Positions 27,316-36,995 of a stretch of 64,000 nt of DNA are shown one piece after another (the first letter of the stretch is position 1; every line of letters begins with the position of its first letter). A program made the translations under genes and the position numbers. The notes under the pieces were generated by a model, which had not been told where the DNA came from, did no database searches, and saw only the letters and a program-made list of their open reading frames with translations. The stretch is from Accumulibacter sp. (GTDB lineage Bacteria; Pseudomonadota; Gammaproteobacteria; Burkholderiales; Rhodocyclaceae). The stretch lies in assembly GCF_029255285.1 (NCBI RefSeq), contig NZ_JAPUVI010000029.1, positions 1 to 64,000 of the forward strand, written 5' to 3'.

Positions 27316-28008
27316 ATGACTCGGTTCTCTGCCCTCGCGCAACGGCGGCTGCTGGTGTTCTCGCTGCTCCTCTTGGCGGCCTGCACGACCGTGCCACCGA
27401 CCAACGTTCATCAGCCGATGACCGCTCGGCCGCAGCACCGGCCGGAAGCGCTCGCCGCCAGTCTGGCGTCGACCGGCAGCATCTATCAGGCAGGCGCCTC
27501 CCGAACGCTGTTCGAAGACCGGCGCGCGCGTTACGTCGGCGACACGATCACGGTGAGTATCACCGAAAACACTTCGGCGGCCACCAAGTCGAATACCGCG
27601 GTCAGCAAGACCGGTAGCATCAGCGCCGCGGCGGGACCGATCATCGGCTTGCCCGGCAAGTCGTTTCAGGGCATGGAATTGAAGGGGAGTAGCAGCAACG
27701 TCGCCAACGGCAAGGGCGACGCCGCGGCCAACAACGTTTTCACTGGCACGATTGCGGTGACGGTGATCGAAGTGCTGCCTAATGGCAATCTGCTGGTTTC
27801 CGGGGAAAAACAGGTGGCGATCGGTCATGGACAGGAATACATCCGGCTTTCGGGCGTCGTCAATCCGTATTTCATCAATGCGGCCAACACGGTCGCGTCG
27901 TCGCAGATCGCCGATGCGCGCATCGAATACAAGGAAAGCGGTACGATCAGCGAAGCCCAGGTCATGGGCTGGCTGGCACGCTTCTTCCTTACTTTCCTTC
28001 CGTTTTGA
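27316..28008 (+). CDS. flgH: FlgH L-ring lipoprotein
   Basis: FlgH is an outer-membrane lipoprotein that forms the L-ring bushing around the rod. I use the ATG at 27316 (230 aa). A GTG at 27307 is possible and adds three residues. The signal sequence ends in a lipobox, 'LLAAC', with the lipidated Cys near residue 20. The mature part has 'YVGDTITVSITENTSA' and 'VLPNGNLLVSGEKQV', both family hallmarks. It follows flgG directly. Confidence 0.97.
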   Translation: MTRFSALAQRRLLVFSLLLLAACTTVPPTNVHQPMTARPQHRPEALAASLASTGSIYQAGASRTLFEDRRARYVGDTITVSITENTSAATKSNTAVSKTGSISAAAGPIIGLPGKSFQGMELKGSSSNVANGKGDAAANNVFTGTIAVTVIEVLPNGNLLVSGEKQVAIGHGQEYIRLSGVVNPYFINAANTVASSQIADARIEYKESGTISEAQVMGWLARFFLTFLPF

Positions 28009-28020
28009 GGAGCGCGGCAC

Positions 28021-29157
28021 GTGTCAAGGACGATCGATGGTTGCCTCCGCCGGGTGGTGTGCCTGACGACGATGCTTGCCGGCTTGGCCTGCGCGCTGTC
28101 GAGTGCTCCCGTGGGGGCCGAACGGATAAAGGATCTGGCCTCCGTGCAGGGAGTTCGCAACAACCAGCTCGTCGGTTACGGACTCGTCTTCGGCCTCGAC
28201 GGGACCGGTGACCAGACCACGCAGACGCCCTTTACTCAACAGAGCATCATCAATATGCTGGCCCAGCTCGGCACCACTTTGGCGACCACTCAGTCGCTTC
28301 AGCTCAAGAACGTGGCGGCGGTGATGGTGACCGCGGTATTGCCTCCCTTCGCCAGAATCGGGCAGCAGATCGACGTCACGGTATCGTCGATGGGCAACGC
28401 CAAGAGCCTGCGCGGCGGCACCCTCGTGATGACGCCGCTGAAGGGCGCCGACGGCCAGATCTACGCGCAGGCACAGGGTAATCTGCTGGTCGGTGGGGCT
28501 GGCGCGGCGGCTGGCGGCAGCAAGGTGGCGATCAACCATTTGTCCGCCGGTCGTGTCGTCGGTGGCGCGACGGTCGAGCGGGAGGTGCCGACAGCGCTGG
28601 GTCAAGGTCCGTTCATCCACTATGAGATGGCGACCACCGACTTCGGGACGACGCAGCGCGTGGTCGAAGCGATCAACCGGGAAATCGGTCCGGGGACCGC
28701 GCAGGCGCTCGACGGACGGGTGATTCGCGTCGCCGCGCCCGAGGAGGCCGACGGCCGGGTGGCCTTTCTCGGACGGCTGGAGAATCTGGAGGTTCGCCCG
28801 GCGAAAAGCGTCGCTAAAGTGATCATTAACCCGCGCAGCGGCTCGGTGGTGATGAACCAGATGGTCACCATCGAGTCGTGTGCGGTGGCTCATGGCAGTC
28901 TTTCCGTGGTCGTCAATACCGAGCAGAAAGTCAGTCAGCCCAACGCCTTGGCGGGTGGGCAGACGGTGACCACGACGCAGAGCGAGATCGATGTCAAACA
29001 GGGTGGCGGTTCGCTGATGCAGTTGAAGGCCGGCGTCAAACTTTCCGACGTGGTGAAGGCGATCAATGCGCTGGGTGCCGGGCCGCAGGATTTGCTCTCC
29101 ATTCTGCAGTCGATGAAGGCCGCGGGCGCGCTACGCGCCGAGCTCGAGATCATTTGA
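28021..29157 (+). CDS. flgI: FlgI P-ring protein
   Basis: FlgI forms the periplasmic P-ring. The GTG at 28021 is preceded by a GAGGAG site and gives 378 residues with a cleavable signal sequence (about 1-34). The mature protein begins '[31 protein letters not shown]'-like, the most conserved stretch of the family. Length is close to E. coli FlgI (365). FlgA, encoded divergently, is its chaperone. Confidence 0.98.
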   Translation: MSRTIDGCLRRVVCLTTMLAGLACALSSAPVGAERIKDLASVQGVRNNQLVGYGLVFGLDGTGDQTTQTPFTQQSIINMLAQLGTTLATTQSLQLKNVAAVMVTAVLPPFARIGQQIDVTVSSMGNAKSLRGGTLVMTPLKGADGQIYAQAQGNLLVGGAGAAAGGSKVAINHLSAGRVVGGATVEREVPTALGQGPFIHYEMATTDFGTTQRVVEAINREIGPGTAQALDGRVIRVAAPEEADGRVAFLGRLENLEVRPAKSVAKVIINPRSGSVVMNQMVTIESCAVAHGSLSVVVNTEQKVSQPNALAGGQTVTTTQSEIDVKQGGGSLMQLKAGVKLSDVVKAINALGAGPQDLLSILQSMKAAGALRAELEII

Positions 29158-29190
29158 GCGGCCGCTCGGCTCACACCGGGATCCCCGTCC

Positions 29191-30153
29191 ATGAAATCCA
29201 CTGACGCCATCACTAATCGCCTGATTCTCGACCAGGCCGCGGCCGCAGACCTGCGTACGAAGCTCCGACAGGATCCGCAAGCCGGGCTTAAACAGGCGGC
29301 GCAGCAGTTCGAAGGGATGCTCCTGCACCTGATGTTGAAAAGCATGCGTGACGCGACGCAGAGCAACGGCCTGCTGGACAGCGAGCAGAGCCGCTTCTTC
29401 ACCAGCATCGGTGATCAGCAACTGGCGCAGAACCTGGCGTCGCAGGCTCCGCTCGGCTTTGCCGCGATGATTGAGCGGCAGTTGGCCCGCCAAGCCAATG
29501 TTGCGCAGGCCGATATCGCTGTGCCGTCGCCACTGGACGCGTTGCAGCAGTCCCTGCTGTCGCGCCATGCGACGCCGCCCACGGTTCCGGCACGGCCAGT
29601 CAGCCCGAGCAACTCGGCCGAGCCAGTGGCCGGTAAGGCGGCGGCAAACGGTGTGGTCGGTGGTGCCGCGGGCGCCTCGACCGGAGCCCGTGCCTTCGTC
29701 GACCGGGTCTGGCCGCACGCCGTCGAAGCGGCGGCGCTTACCGGCGTGCCACCGCATTTTCTGGTTGCCCATTCGGCACTCGAAAGTGGCTGGGGCAAGC
29801 GCGAAATCAGGAGGGCGGACGGTTCGCCGAGCTTCAACATCTTCGGTATCAAGGCCGGGCGTGGCTGGTCTGGACCAACGACCGAGGTGCAGACCACCGA
29901 GTTCGTCAATGGCGTGGCGCAGAGCGAGCGGGCGAAGTTTCGAGTCTATGGCTCCTATGCCGAAGCGTTTCGCGACTATGCGCAACTGCTGAGCAGCAAA
30001 CCGCGCTTCGCAGGGGTCATCGGTCAGCAGAATGCCGTGCAGTTTGCGCGCTCATTGCAGCAAGCGGGCTACGCGACCGATCCGATGTATGCTGACAAGC
30101 TGGCTCGCATCATTGGCGGCGCGACGCTACGACAGGCCCTGACCGTTGCCTGA
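29191..30153 (+). CDS. flgJ: FlgJ rod cap and peptidoglycan hydrolase
   Basis: FlgJ caps the growing rod and digests peptidoglycan to let it through. The 320-residue product has the N-terminal rod-cap domain ('QFEGMLLHLMLKSMRDA') and, after an Ala/Pro-rich linker (about 110-165), a glucosaminidase/muramidase domain. The likely catalytic glutamate is E198 in 'HSALESGWGKREI'. The dual-domain form is typical of beta- and gammaproteobacteria. Confidence 0.97.
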   Translation: MKSTDAITNRLILDQAAAADLRTKLRQDPQAGLKQAAQQFEGMLLHLMLKSMRDATQSNGLLDSEQSRFFTSIGDQQLAQNLASQAPLGFAAMIERQLARQANVAQADIAVPSPLDALQQSLLSRHATPPTVPARPVSPSNSAEPVAGKAAANGVVGGAAGASTGARAFVDRVWPHAVEAAALTGVPPHFLVAHSALESGWGKREIRRADGSPSFNIFGIKAGRGWSGPTTEVQTTEFVNGVAQSERAKFRVYGSYAEAFRDYAQLLSSKPRFAGVIGQQNAVQFARSLQQAGYATDPMYADKLARIIGGATLRQALTVA

Positions 30154-30173
30154 ACGAATACTTGCTGCGCCGC

Positions 30174-30200
30174 TAAAGATCTTGCCCAGGCTGCCGTTTA
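30174..30200 (+). promoter_or_regulatory. Sigma-28 (FliA) promoter for flgK-flgL
   Basis: TAAA (30174-30177), 15 bases, then GCCGTTTA (30193-30200). The -35 and spacing are exact, and the -10 matches GCCGATAA at 6 of 8 positions. A start near 30208 would lie about 19 bases before the flgK ATG. FliA control of flgKL is standard. Confidence 0.7.
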
Positions 30201-30226
30201 CAAAATAGTCGAAGAGGATCTCCGCC

Positions 30227-32269
30227 ATGGGCACAGGAATGATCGGTAGCAGTCTCACGGGCATGAACGCGGCCAAGTTTGGTCTGCAGACCACGCAGCA
30301 CAATATTGCCAATGCTGAAACCCCCGGCTTCACACGCCAGCAGACGGTGCAGGGGAGCAACGCCGGTTTGCTGACCGGCGCTGGCTTTCTCGGGCAGGGC
30401 ACGCATGTGGCGACGATAGAGCGTATCTACAGCCGCTTCCTGACCGACCAGGTCAACCGTTCGCAAGGAAGTGCGAGCGAACTGGCGAGCTACTCCGAGC
30501 AAATCGCACAGATCGACAGGATGTTGGCCGATCCGAGCGCTGGCCTGTCGCCGGCCTTGCAGGATTTCTTCAAGGGCGTGCAGCAGGTCGCCGCGAATCC
30601 GTCTCAATTGCCGAGTCGGCAGGCGATGGTCGCCAGTGCGCAGGCGCTGAGTGCGCGCTACCAGTCGCTCGGCGGTCAGCTCGCACAGATGTACGACGGC
30701 GTCGATACCCAGGTGGCGGCGAGTGTCGCGTCGATCAATACCTTTGCCGAGCAGATTGCTTCGCTAAATCAGCGAATTGGTGTCGCCGAGGCGGCCACCG
30801 GCCAGCCTGCGAACGATTTGCAGGATATCCGGGACCGCCTGATTCTGGACCTCAACAAACTGGTCAAGACCAAGACGACGATCAATGGCGATGGCAGTTA
30901 TAACGTTTTCATCGGCAGCGGCCAGCAACTGGTCGTCGGCTCGGAGTTCAATCCCCTGACCACCACGGCGTCGGCCAGCGACCGCACCCGGCTGGTGGTC
31001 GGCACGAAAACCGCAACCGGTGTGCAGGAGGTGCCCGAGCGCCTGATTACCGGTGGCAGCCTGGGCGGCTTGCTGGCCTTTCGCCGGGAGTCGCTCGATC
31101 GGGCGAGCAACGACCTGGGGCGGAGCGCTGCGTCCCTCGCTTTGACTTTCAACGCACAAAGCGCTCTCGGTCAGGATCTTCTCGGTCAGTCGCAGCTCTC
31201 AGCGTCGCCCAGCAGCTTTTCGCCGGCGCTTTTCAACGTGGCACCGCCGACCGTGCTGGCCAACGCCAGCAATCCCGCCGGCAGTCCGACGGTGAGCGCG
31301 GCTTATGTCGATCCGCCACCTTATAGCGGCAATTTCTACACCGACCTTGGCAGCAGCGACTACCGGTTGAGCGCCGATGCCACCAGCGTGACCTTGACCC
31401 GCCTGTCCGATAACAAGACATGGACAGGGGCGGACTTGGCGGCGGTTAACGTGGCCCTGGCAGCCGATCCGCAAGGTTTTACGCTGTTGGCTTCGGCGGG
31501 CGCGCTGGCCGGATCGAGCTATCTCATCCAGCCGACACGCAATGCCGCCCTCAACCTCGCGGTGAACTCGGCGGTGGTCAACGATCCTCGTCTGATCACG
31601 GCCGCCGGGCCAGTCCGTACCTTGCCCGGGGCGAGCAATACCGGGGCGGCGGCGATTTCGGCCGGCACCGTGGGACCTGGCTATCCGGCCGCCGTGCCGG
31701 TCGCCGCAACGCCGATTACCCTGCGCTACCAGGACGGCAAGCTGCTAGGCTTTCCGGCGGGAGCGCAAGTCTCCATCAATGGCGGCACGGCGGCGGCCGT
31801 TCCTGCCACGGGTCTGGACTATGTGAGTGGAAACAACATCACGCTGGTCGGGTCAGTCGCCACGGTTCCGCCTTCCGGCTTCAGCTTCGCGATAACCGGC
31901 CTGCCCAACAACGGCGATACATTTTCGATTTCGCGTAACGCTGGTGGGACGGCGGACGGGCGCAATGTCTTGGCCTTGGGCCAGCTCCAGGCGCAGAAAA
32001 CGATGTCCGGCAAAACCACCTCATACCAGGACGCGTATGCGCAGTTGGTCAGCGACATCGGTAGCAAGACGCGCCAGATACAGATCAGCAACGATGCGCA
32101 GCAGGCGCTGCTCGAACAGGCCCAGGCCAATCGCGATTCCCTGTCGGCAGTCAACCTCGACGAGGAGGCGGCCAATCTGCTGCGTTACCAGCAGGCCTAT
32201 CAGGCGTCGGCCAAAGCGCTGCAAATCGGCGCCAGCCTGTTCGAGACGATTCTGCAAATCGGCGCCTAG
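30227..32269 (+). CDS. flgK: FlgK hook-associated protein 1 (long)
   Basis: FlgK joins hook and filament. The 680-residue product is longer than Salmonella FlgK (553). Both ends are conserved: 'LTGMNAAKFGLQTTQHNIANAETPGFTRQ'-type at the N-terminus and 'NLDEEAANLLRYQQAYQASAKALQ'-type at the C-terminus. The extra length lies in the centre (about 300-570), which is Ala/Gly/Pro-rich and probably surface-exposed. It lies nine bases before flgL. Confidence 0.97.
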   Translation: MGTGMIGSSLTGMNAAKFGLQTTQHNIANAETPGFTRQQTVQGSNAGLLTGAGFLGQGTHVATIERIYSRFLTDQVNRSQGSASELASYSEQIAQIDRMLADPSAGLSPALQDFFKGVQQVAANPSQLPSRQAMVASAQALSARYQSLGGQLAQMYDGVDTQVAASVASINTFAEQIASLNQRIGVAEAATGQPANDLQDIRDRLILDLNKLVKTKTTINGDGSYNVFIGSGQQLVVGSEFNPLTTTASASDRTRLVVGTKTATGVQEVPERLITGGSLGGLLAFRRESLDRASNDLGRSAASLALTFNAQSALGQDLLGQSQLSASPSSFSPALFNVAPPTVLANASNPAGSPTVSAAYVDPPPYSGNFYTDLGSSDYRLSADATSVTLTRLSDNKTWTGADLAAVNVALAADPQGFTLLASAGALAGSSYLIQPTRNAALNLAVNSAVVNDPRLITAAGPVRTLPGASNTGAAAISAGTVGPGYPAAVPVAATPITLRYQDGKLLGFPAGAQVSINGGTAAAVPATGLDYVSGNNITLVGSVATVPPSGFSFAITGLPNNGDTFSISRNAGGTADGRNVLALGQLQAQKTMSGKTTSYQDAYAQLVSDIGSKTRQIQISNDAQQALLEQAQANRDSLSAVNLDEEAANLLRYQQAYQASAKALQIGASLFETILQIGA

Positions 32270-32278
32270 GGGTTAGCC

Positions 32279-33622
32279 ATGCGTATCAGCACAAGTCAGA
32301 TTTATGGCGCGGGTCTGCGCAACATTCAGCGCAACCAGGAGCAGCTCGTCAAGCTGCAGAACCAGATTTCGAGCGATCGTCGGATGCTGACTCCAGCGGA
32401 CGATCCCGTCGCCGCCGCTCGTGCTCTCACGATCACACAGGCCAAGGAACTGACGACGCAGTACGCGGCGAACCAAGCTGAGGCCAGCGGTCGCCTCGGT
32501 CTAATCGATAGCCAACTCACTTCCGTGAACGATTTGCTGGCAAGTGCTCGCGACCGGGTCATTCAGGCGGGTAATACGATTCTCAGCGACAGTGACCGCC
32601 AAGCGATTGCCACCGAACTGAGCGCTCGTTTTGACGAGTTGCTGGGTATCGCCAACAGCCGCAATGCGCAAGGCGACTACTTGTTCGCCGGTTACCAGAG
32701 CGAGACAGCGCCGTTTGCGCGCACTGCGGCCGTGCCGCCAGCGACCAGTACGTCGGTCGCCTATGCCGGGGATGATGGCCAGCAACTCTTGCAGGTCGCC
32801 GCCTCTCAGCAAATGGCGACCAATGTCGCGGGCAGCGAACTGTTCATGAACATCCCGGAGGGGAACGGCAGCTTCGCGGTGAGCGCAGGGCGTGCCGGCA
32901 CCGGCGCGACCAACCTGGGATCGGGAGTAGTCGACTCATCTTCGCTGCTCGATCCGGCGATGTGGCGCAGCGCGGTGAATGGTTTTGCCTGGCAGGGCGC
33001 CAGCAGTCGCGCGCTGCAGCTACAGTTTTCGACGGTGGCCGGGGTCAGCCAGTACCAATGGTTCGATATCTCGACTGCGGCGCCGCCGGCGGCCGCCTTG
33101 CCGCCCGTAGCCGTCAGCGCGCCACAGCCTTTTACGCCGGGGATGGCCATTCGCGTGGCGACGACGGCGCCACCGGCAGCGGTGGCGACCGACTTTGGTG
33201 CGCAAGTCGTGGTCAGCGGCGCACCCGCCGACGGCGACGCATTCACTGTCCGGCCAAGTACCCAGAAGAGCGTTTTTCAGACCATGCAGGAGATAATCGA
33301 TCTCTTGAATGCGCCGCTGGCGTCGAGCTCGGGGCGAATCGAGTTTTCCGGCGAGCTGGCGGCTCACTTGACCAATCTGGACCGGGCCATTGCCAACGTG
33401 AGCCGCGTACAATCGAGCGTCGGAGCGCGCATGCAGGAACTCGACGCACTAAGCAGCAATTCGTCAGCGGTGGATATTCAGTATCAGCAGATGCTTTCCG
33501 GACTGCAGGATCTGGACTATGCGCAGGCGATCACGGACTTTACCCGGCAGCAGGTCGTTCTCGAGGCGGCGCAGAAGTCTTTTGTCTCGATCAGCGACCT
33601 GAGTCTGTTCAAATACATTTGA
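32279..33622 (+). CDS. flgL: FlgL hook-associated protein 3 (long)
   Basis: FlgL is the second hook-filament junction protein, related to flagellin at both ends. The 447-residue product is longer than Salmonella FlgL (317). The N-terminus 'MRISTSQIYGAGLRNIQRNQ' and a C-terminal segment with 'LQDLDYAQAITDFTRQQVVLEAAQKSF'-like sequence are diagnostic. The middle (about 180-330) is expanded and rich in Ala, Pro and Val. It is cotranscribed with flgK. Confidence 0.96.
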   Translation: MRISTSQIYGAGLRNIQRNQEQLVKLQNQISSDRRMLTPADDPVAAARALTITQAKELTTQYAANQAEASGRLGLIDSQLTSVNDLLASARDRVIQAGNTILSDSDRQAIATELSARFDELLGIANSRNAQGDYLFAGYQSETAPFARTAAVPPATSTSVAYAGDDGQQLLQVAASQQMATNVAGSELFMNIPEGNGSFAVSAGRAGTGATNLGSGVVDSSSLLDPAMWRSAVNGFAWQGASSRALQLQFSTVAGVSQYQWFDISTAAPPAAALPPVAVSAPQPFTPGMAIRVATTAPPAAVATDFGAQVVVSGAPADGDAFTVRPSTQKSVFQTMQEIIDLLNAPLASSSGRIEFSGELAAHLTNLDRAIANVSRVQSSVGARMQELDALSSNSSAVDIQYQQMLSGLQDLDYAQAITDFTRQQVVLEAAQKSFVSISDLSLFKYI

Positions 33623-33640
33623 TCGGCGCGGATTCCTGGC

Positions 33641-34177
33641 ATGCGCTTCGTCTGGGTTCTTGCGCTGGCCGCGCTGTCGGCGGCCTGCGGAACCATCAAC
33701 TGGGACGTGGCGTCGCGTGCCGAGCGCAGCGTCGCGGATGAGTCCTACACCCAGTCGCCGAATCCGACCGTCCGCCTCGAACCGGCGAAGGCCGTTGCTC
33801 TGGCCGGTGCCGTGGGCTATGCCGCGAACCACTATGTCGGTCCGGCGGCAAACCTGCAGATGAGCGCTGCCGCGGCAATCGTGGCTTACGTGATATATGA
33901 TCCGCTGTCGCCCAACTGGACGATCGAGGAGAAAGCCCTGAACGGCGACACCTACCTGTTATCGATGCGTGCCAAGAGCTTTCGTATCGGCGGCGATGGC
34001 GAGTCCGGCTTGATCATCCGGCGTCGGGCGCTTCAGTTGCAGCGCGAGCGCGGTTTTGCTGGCTACCGGATCGTCAACTACTCGGAGGGCGTCGAGTCGA
34101 GCACGCCGTTTACCCATCGCTACGCCGAGGGCACCATACAGCTCGTCCGCGCCGATCCTGGGAAGCCGCTGCCCTAG
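33641..34177 (+). CDS. Putative lipoprotein of unknown function
   Basis: I do not recognise this 178-residue protein. It begins with a signal sequence and a lipobox ('LSAACG', Cys at about residue 16), so it is probably an envelope lipoprotein. A hydrophobic Ala-rich segment near residues 50-90 ('AVALAGAVGYAANHYVG', 'AAAAIVAYVIYDPLSPNW') is followed by a mixed alpha/beta C-terminal part with 'YLLSMRAKSFRIGGDGESG'. The start is 18 bases after flgL, so it may be transcribed with flgKL and have an envelope role in flagellated cells. The 3' end overlaps the fliR stop by four bases in convergent orientation. Confidence 0.75.
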   Translation: MRFVWVLALAALSAACGTINWDVASRAERSVADESYTQSPNPTVRLEPAKAVALAGAVGYAANHYVGPAANLQMSAAAAIVAYVIYDPLSPNWTIEEKALNGDTYLLSMRAKSFRIGGDGESGLIIRRRALQLQRERGFAGYRIVNYSEGVESSTPFTHRYAEGTIQLVRADPGKPLP

Positions 34178-34959
34178 CGGGTGACGGCCGGAAAATGGCC
34201 GAGCATCGACTGCAGACCGTACTCGAACAACTGCTGCAAGGGTGCGCTGAGATACGGCAGGCCGACGATCAGCGCGATAAACCCGAGCGCGATGGTAAGC
34301 GGAAAACCGATGGCGATCAGGTTCAGTTGCGGTGCCGCGCGGCTCAGGACAGCCAGGGCGAGGTTGCTGATCATCAAGGCAACGACGATTGGCAGGACGA
34401 GGAGCAGCCCGGCGGAAAACATGATGGCGGCCGACTTCGCCAGGCTAGACCAAGTGTCGGCGGCGAGCTGGGCGGTACCGACGGGAATGGCCGAGAAGCT
34501 TTGCGTCAAGGTGGCGAGTACCATCAGGTGGCCGTTGATGCCCATGAAGACGAGCAGCGCCAGCAGACCCATGAACTCGGAAATGACCGCCGTCTGACCC
34601 GCCGTCTGCGGATCATAAGCACTGGCAAAGCCCAGACCCATTTCCAGACTGACGACGTTGCCGGCCAAGTCAACGGCGCTGAAGACCAGGCGCATGGCGA
34701 AACCCATCCCCGTGCCGATGAGCAACTCCTGAGCGAGAAACAGCAAGCCGGCACCCGACGCCGGGTCGAGCGCCGGAATGCGCGGCAGCGCCGGGGCGAT
34801 GGCCACGGTGATTGCCAGGCCCAGGGCCAAGCGGACGCGTGCCGTCAAGGCGGGGTTGTTGAAGGGTGGTGCAGCGGCCAGCAAGGCGAGAACGCGGGCC
34901 AGCGGGAAAAGGTAAGAGATTATCCAGGCGTTGATCTCGGCTGTCGTCAGGCTGACCAT
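34174..34959 (-). CDS. fliR: FliR export gate protein
   Basis: FliR is one of the core membrane subunits (with FliP and FliQ) of the flagellar export channel. The 261-residue product (Salmonella 264) has about six hydrophobic segments and family motifs 'LAAAPPFNNPALTARVRLALGLAI'-type near the N-terminus and 'EMGLGFASAYDPQTAGQTAVI' in the middle. It is the last gene of the long minus-strand fliF-to-fliR operon and follows fliQ by seven bases. Confidence 0.97.
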   Translation of the reverse strand: MVSLTTAEINAWIISYLFPLARVLALLAAAPPFNNPALTARVRLALGLAITVAIAPALPRIPALDPASGAGLLFLAQELLIGTGMGFAMRLVFSAVDLAGNVVSLEMGLGFASAYDPQTAGQTAVISEFMGLLALLVFMGINGHLMVLATLTQSFSAIPVGTAQLAADTWSSLAKSAAIMFSAGLLLVLPIVVALMISNLALAVLSRAAPQLNLIAIGFPLTIALGFIALIVGLPYLSAPLQQLFEYGLQSMLGHFPAVTR

Positions 34960-34966
34960 CAGCGAC

Positions 34967-35236
34967 TCAGCCGATCAACAGTGGAATGCTCTCGAACAGC
35001 CGCCGCACGTACTCGACCATCATCTCCAGCATCCACGGGCCGGCCAGGAGGAGAATCAGGAACATGCCGACCAGCTTGGGGACGAAAGCCAGCGTCTGCT
35101 CGTTGATCTGGGTCGCTGCCTGAAAGACGCTGACAATCAGGCCGATGACCAGCGCTCCCAGGAGCAGCGGTGCCGACAGCAGCAGGGTCATTTCCACAGC
35201 CTGCCGCCCGACGTCCATGACCAGCTCGGGGGTCAT
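34967..35236 (-). CDS. fliQ: FliQ export gate protein
   Basis: FliQ is a small export-channel subunit. Its 89 residues equal the Salmonella length. It has two membrane helices ('[23 protein letters not shown]' and '[20 protein letters not shown]'-type) joined by the conserved '[14 protein letters not shown]' loop. The same frame is open far upstream, but the ATG at 35236 overlaps the fliP stop (ATGA), the normal arrangement. Confidence 0.96.
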   Translation of the reverse strand: MTPELVMDVGRQAVEMTLLLSAPLLLGALVIGLIVSVFQAATQINEQTLAFVPKLVGMFLILLLAGPWMLEMMVEYVRRLFESIPLLIG

Positions 35237-35985
35237 GAGGCAAAGCTCGCCACGAGCGAGCCGAGCAGCAGGTGCCAGCCGTCTACGAGGACGAACAGCA
35301 TCAGCTTGAACGGCAACGCTACCATGACCGGCGACATCATCATCATGCCCATCGACATGAGAACGCTGGCCACGACCATGTCGACGATGAGAAACGGAAT
35401 GAAGATGATGAAGCCGATCTGGAAAGCTGTCTTCAGCTCGCTGGTGACGAATGCCGGGATCAGCAGACGCATCGGAATCTCGTCGCTGGACTGGAAGCGC
35501 GGGGCGTTCGTCATGCGGGCGAAGAGCGCGATATCCGACTCGCGCGTCTGTTTGAGCATGAACTTGCGCAATGGGACAGAACCTCGTTCGATCGCCTGGA
35601 CATAATCGATCCGGTTTTCCGACAGCGGAAGATAGGCATCCGTGTATATGGTATCCAGCACCGGCGACATGATGAAGAAAGTCAGAAACAGCGACAGCCC
35701 GAGCAGAACCTGATTCGGCGGCGAGGTCTGAGTGCCCAGCGCGTGGCGCAGCAAAGACAGGACAATGATGATGCGCGTGAAGCTGGTCATCATCAGAAGC
35801 GCGGCGGGGATGAAGGTAAGCGCGGTCAGCGTCAGCAGCGTCTGGATCGATAGCGTGTAGGTCTGGCCGCCGCCGGCTGACGGTGTGCTGGTCAGCATCG
35901 GCAGTCCGCCGGTCTGCCCCCAGGCACCCAGCGGCCAAGCCAGTCCGAGCAGGAGAAGCCAGCAAAGGGGCCTAACCGTTCTCAT
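35233..35985 (-). CDS. fliP: FliP export gate protein
   Basis: FliP is the main pore-forming subunit of the flagellar export gate. The 250-residue product has a cleavable signal sequence (about 1-23) and four membrane segments. Conserved stretches are '[22 protein letters not shown]', split across a helix, and '[18 protein letters not shown]'. Length is close to Salmonella (245). It overlaps fliO by 14 bases and fliQ by four. Confidence 0.97.
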   Translation of the reverse strand: MRTVRPLCWLLLLGLAWPLGAWGQTGGLPMLTSTPSAGGGQTYTLSIQTLLTLTALTFIPAALLMMTSFTRIIIVLSLLRHALGTQTSPPNQVLLGLSLFLTFFIMSPVLDTIYTDAYLPLSENRIDYVQAIERGSVPLRKFMLKQTRESDIALFARMTNAPRFQSSDEIPMRLLIPAFVTSELKTAFQIGFIIFIPFLIVDMVVASVLMSMGMMMMSPVMVALPFKLMLFVLVDGWHLLLGSLVASFAS

Positions 35986-36391
35986 TCTTACGTTCTACGA
36001 TCTGTTTCAGCCATTGCGCGAAAAGTCGGTCGCCCTCGCCGCTTGCTTTGAGTTCGCCCTTCGGCAGCGTGTGCAGTGTTCGGATCTGACCGGGTACGAG
36101 GCCCACCACCAGCCAGGTGTCGCCGACTTCGACAAGAACGACACGTTCGCGAGGGCCGAGCATCAATCCGCCGACGACGCGCAAGGGACCGTGGCTACCG
36201 AATCCCCGACCGCCGTTGGTCTTGCGCAGAAGGTACGCGACGAGGAAGAGGACGCCGACGACCAGTGCCAGAGCCAGCACCGTCTGCAGCATCATGGTCA
36301 CCGAAATAGCGGCCGGCGCTTCCGCGACCGCGGTCTGTGCCGCCGCGGCGCCGGAAATAGAGGCGAGCCCTGCCCACCGCACGCCTGGCAT
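35972..36391 (-). CDS. fliO: FliO export apparatus assembly protein
   Basis: FliO is a membrane protein that helps FliP assemble into the export gate. The product is short and weakly conserved. It has one strong hydrophobic helix ('[23 protein letters not shown]') followed by a small cytoplasmic beta domain ('[20 protein letters not shown]') that is the FliO hallmark. The start is uncertain. The ATG at 36391 gives 139 residues, and a TTG at 36427 would add 12. It lies between fliN and fliP. Confidence 0.88.
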   Translation of the reverse strand: MPGVRWAGLASISGAAAAQTAVAEAPAAISVTMMLQTVLALALVVGVLFLVAYLLRKTNGGRGFGSHGPLRVVGGLMLGPRERVVLVEVGDTWLVVGLVPGQIRTLHTLPKGELKASGEGDRLFAQWLKQIVERKNENG

Positions 36392-36557
36392 CTGGGTGAA
36401 ACCGATCACTCCACGATATCGAATCAAGATTGTCCGCCGCCCATGTTTCCCGCTATCTTAAACTGAAAAAAGACCGTCGATGACCAATGATTCGCTCTTC
36501 GAACGCCGGTCGGGAGTGACGGCACGGCGGGTTCGCGAGGAGCCGTGGGGGCGAAGG

Positions 36558-36995
36558 TCAATGTCCGATCTTGCGGGCCCGTTCGGCGGGCGTCACGATA
36601 TCGGTCAGGCGTATGCCGAACTTGTCGTTGACCACGACGACTTCGCCTTGCGCGATCAGCGTACCGTTGACGAAAACGTTCAGTGGCTCGCCGGCCATCG
36701 CATCGAGCTCGACGACCGAGCCGTGGGCAAGTTGCAGAAGATTCTTGATCGTGATCCGGGTGCGCCCAAGTTCGACCGACATCTGGACCGGGATGTCCAG
36801 GATCATGTCGAGTTCGTTCAGCAGCGTACCCTGGCTGGTCTGTTCGCCGAAGCTGGGAAAGATGTTGGCGCGCTGTACTTCGGCAGCCGGTGCGGCGTCG
36901 GCCAGCGCCTGTTCGGCCATCGCCGCCGCCCAGTCGTCGTCCGTGGCGTCGTCATCGGCCGGCGCGCTCACGAAACTCTCGGTGTCCTTAGCCAC
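36558..36995 (-). CDS. fliN: FliN motor switch protein
   Basis: FliN forms most of the cytoplasmic C-ring with FliM and binds CheY-P and FliH. The 145-residue product has a disordered acidic N-terminal half and the C-terminal SpoA domain ('LDMILDIPVQMSVELGRTRI', 'LLQLAHGSVVELD', 'VVNDKFGIRLTDIV'). It overlaps fliM by eight bases and is followed by a 166-base gap before fliO in which I find no promoter. Confidence 0.97.
   Translation of the reverse strand: MAKDTESFVSAPADDDATDDDWAAAMAEQALADAAPAAEVQRANIFPSFGEQTSQGTLLNELDMILDIPVQMSVELGRTRITIKNLLQLAHGSVVELDAMAGEPLNVFVNGTLIAQGEVVVVNDKFGIRLTDIVTPAERARKIGH

Noticed and set aside
34967-35965. 332-codon minus-strand frame that contains fliQ
   Set aside because: Only the last 89 codons encode FliQ. 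The upstream part is out-of-frame shadow of fliP.
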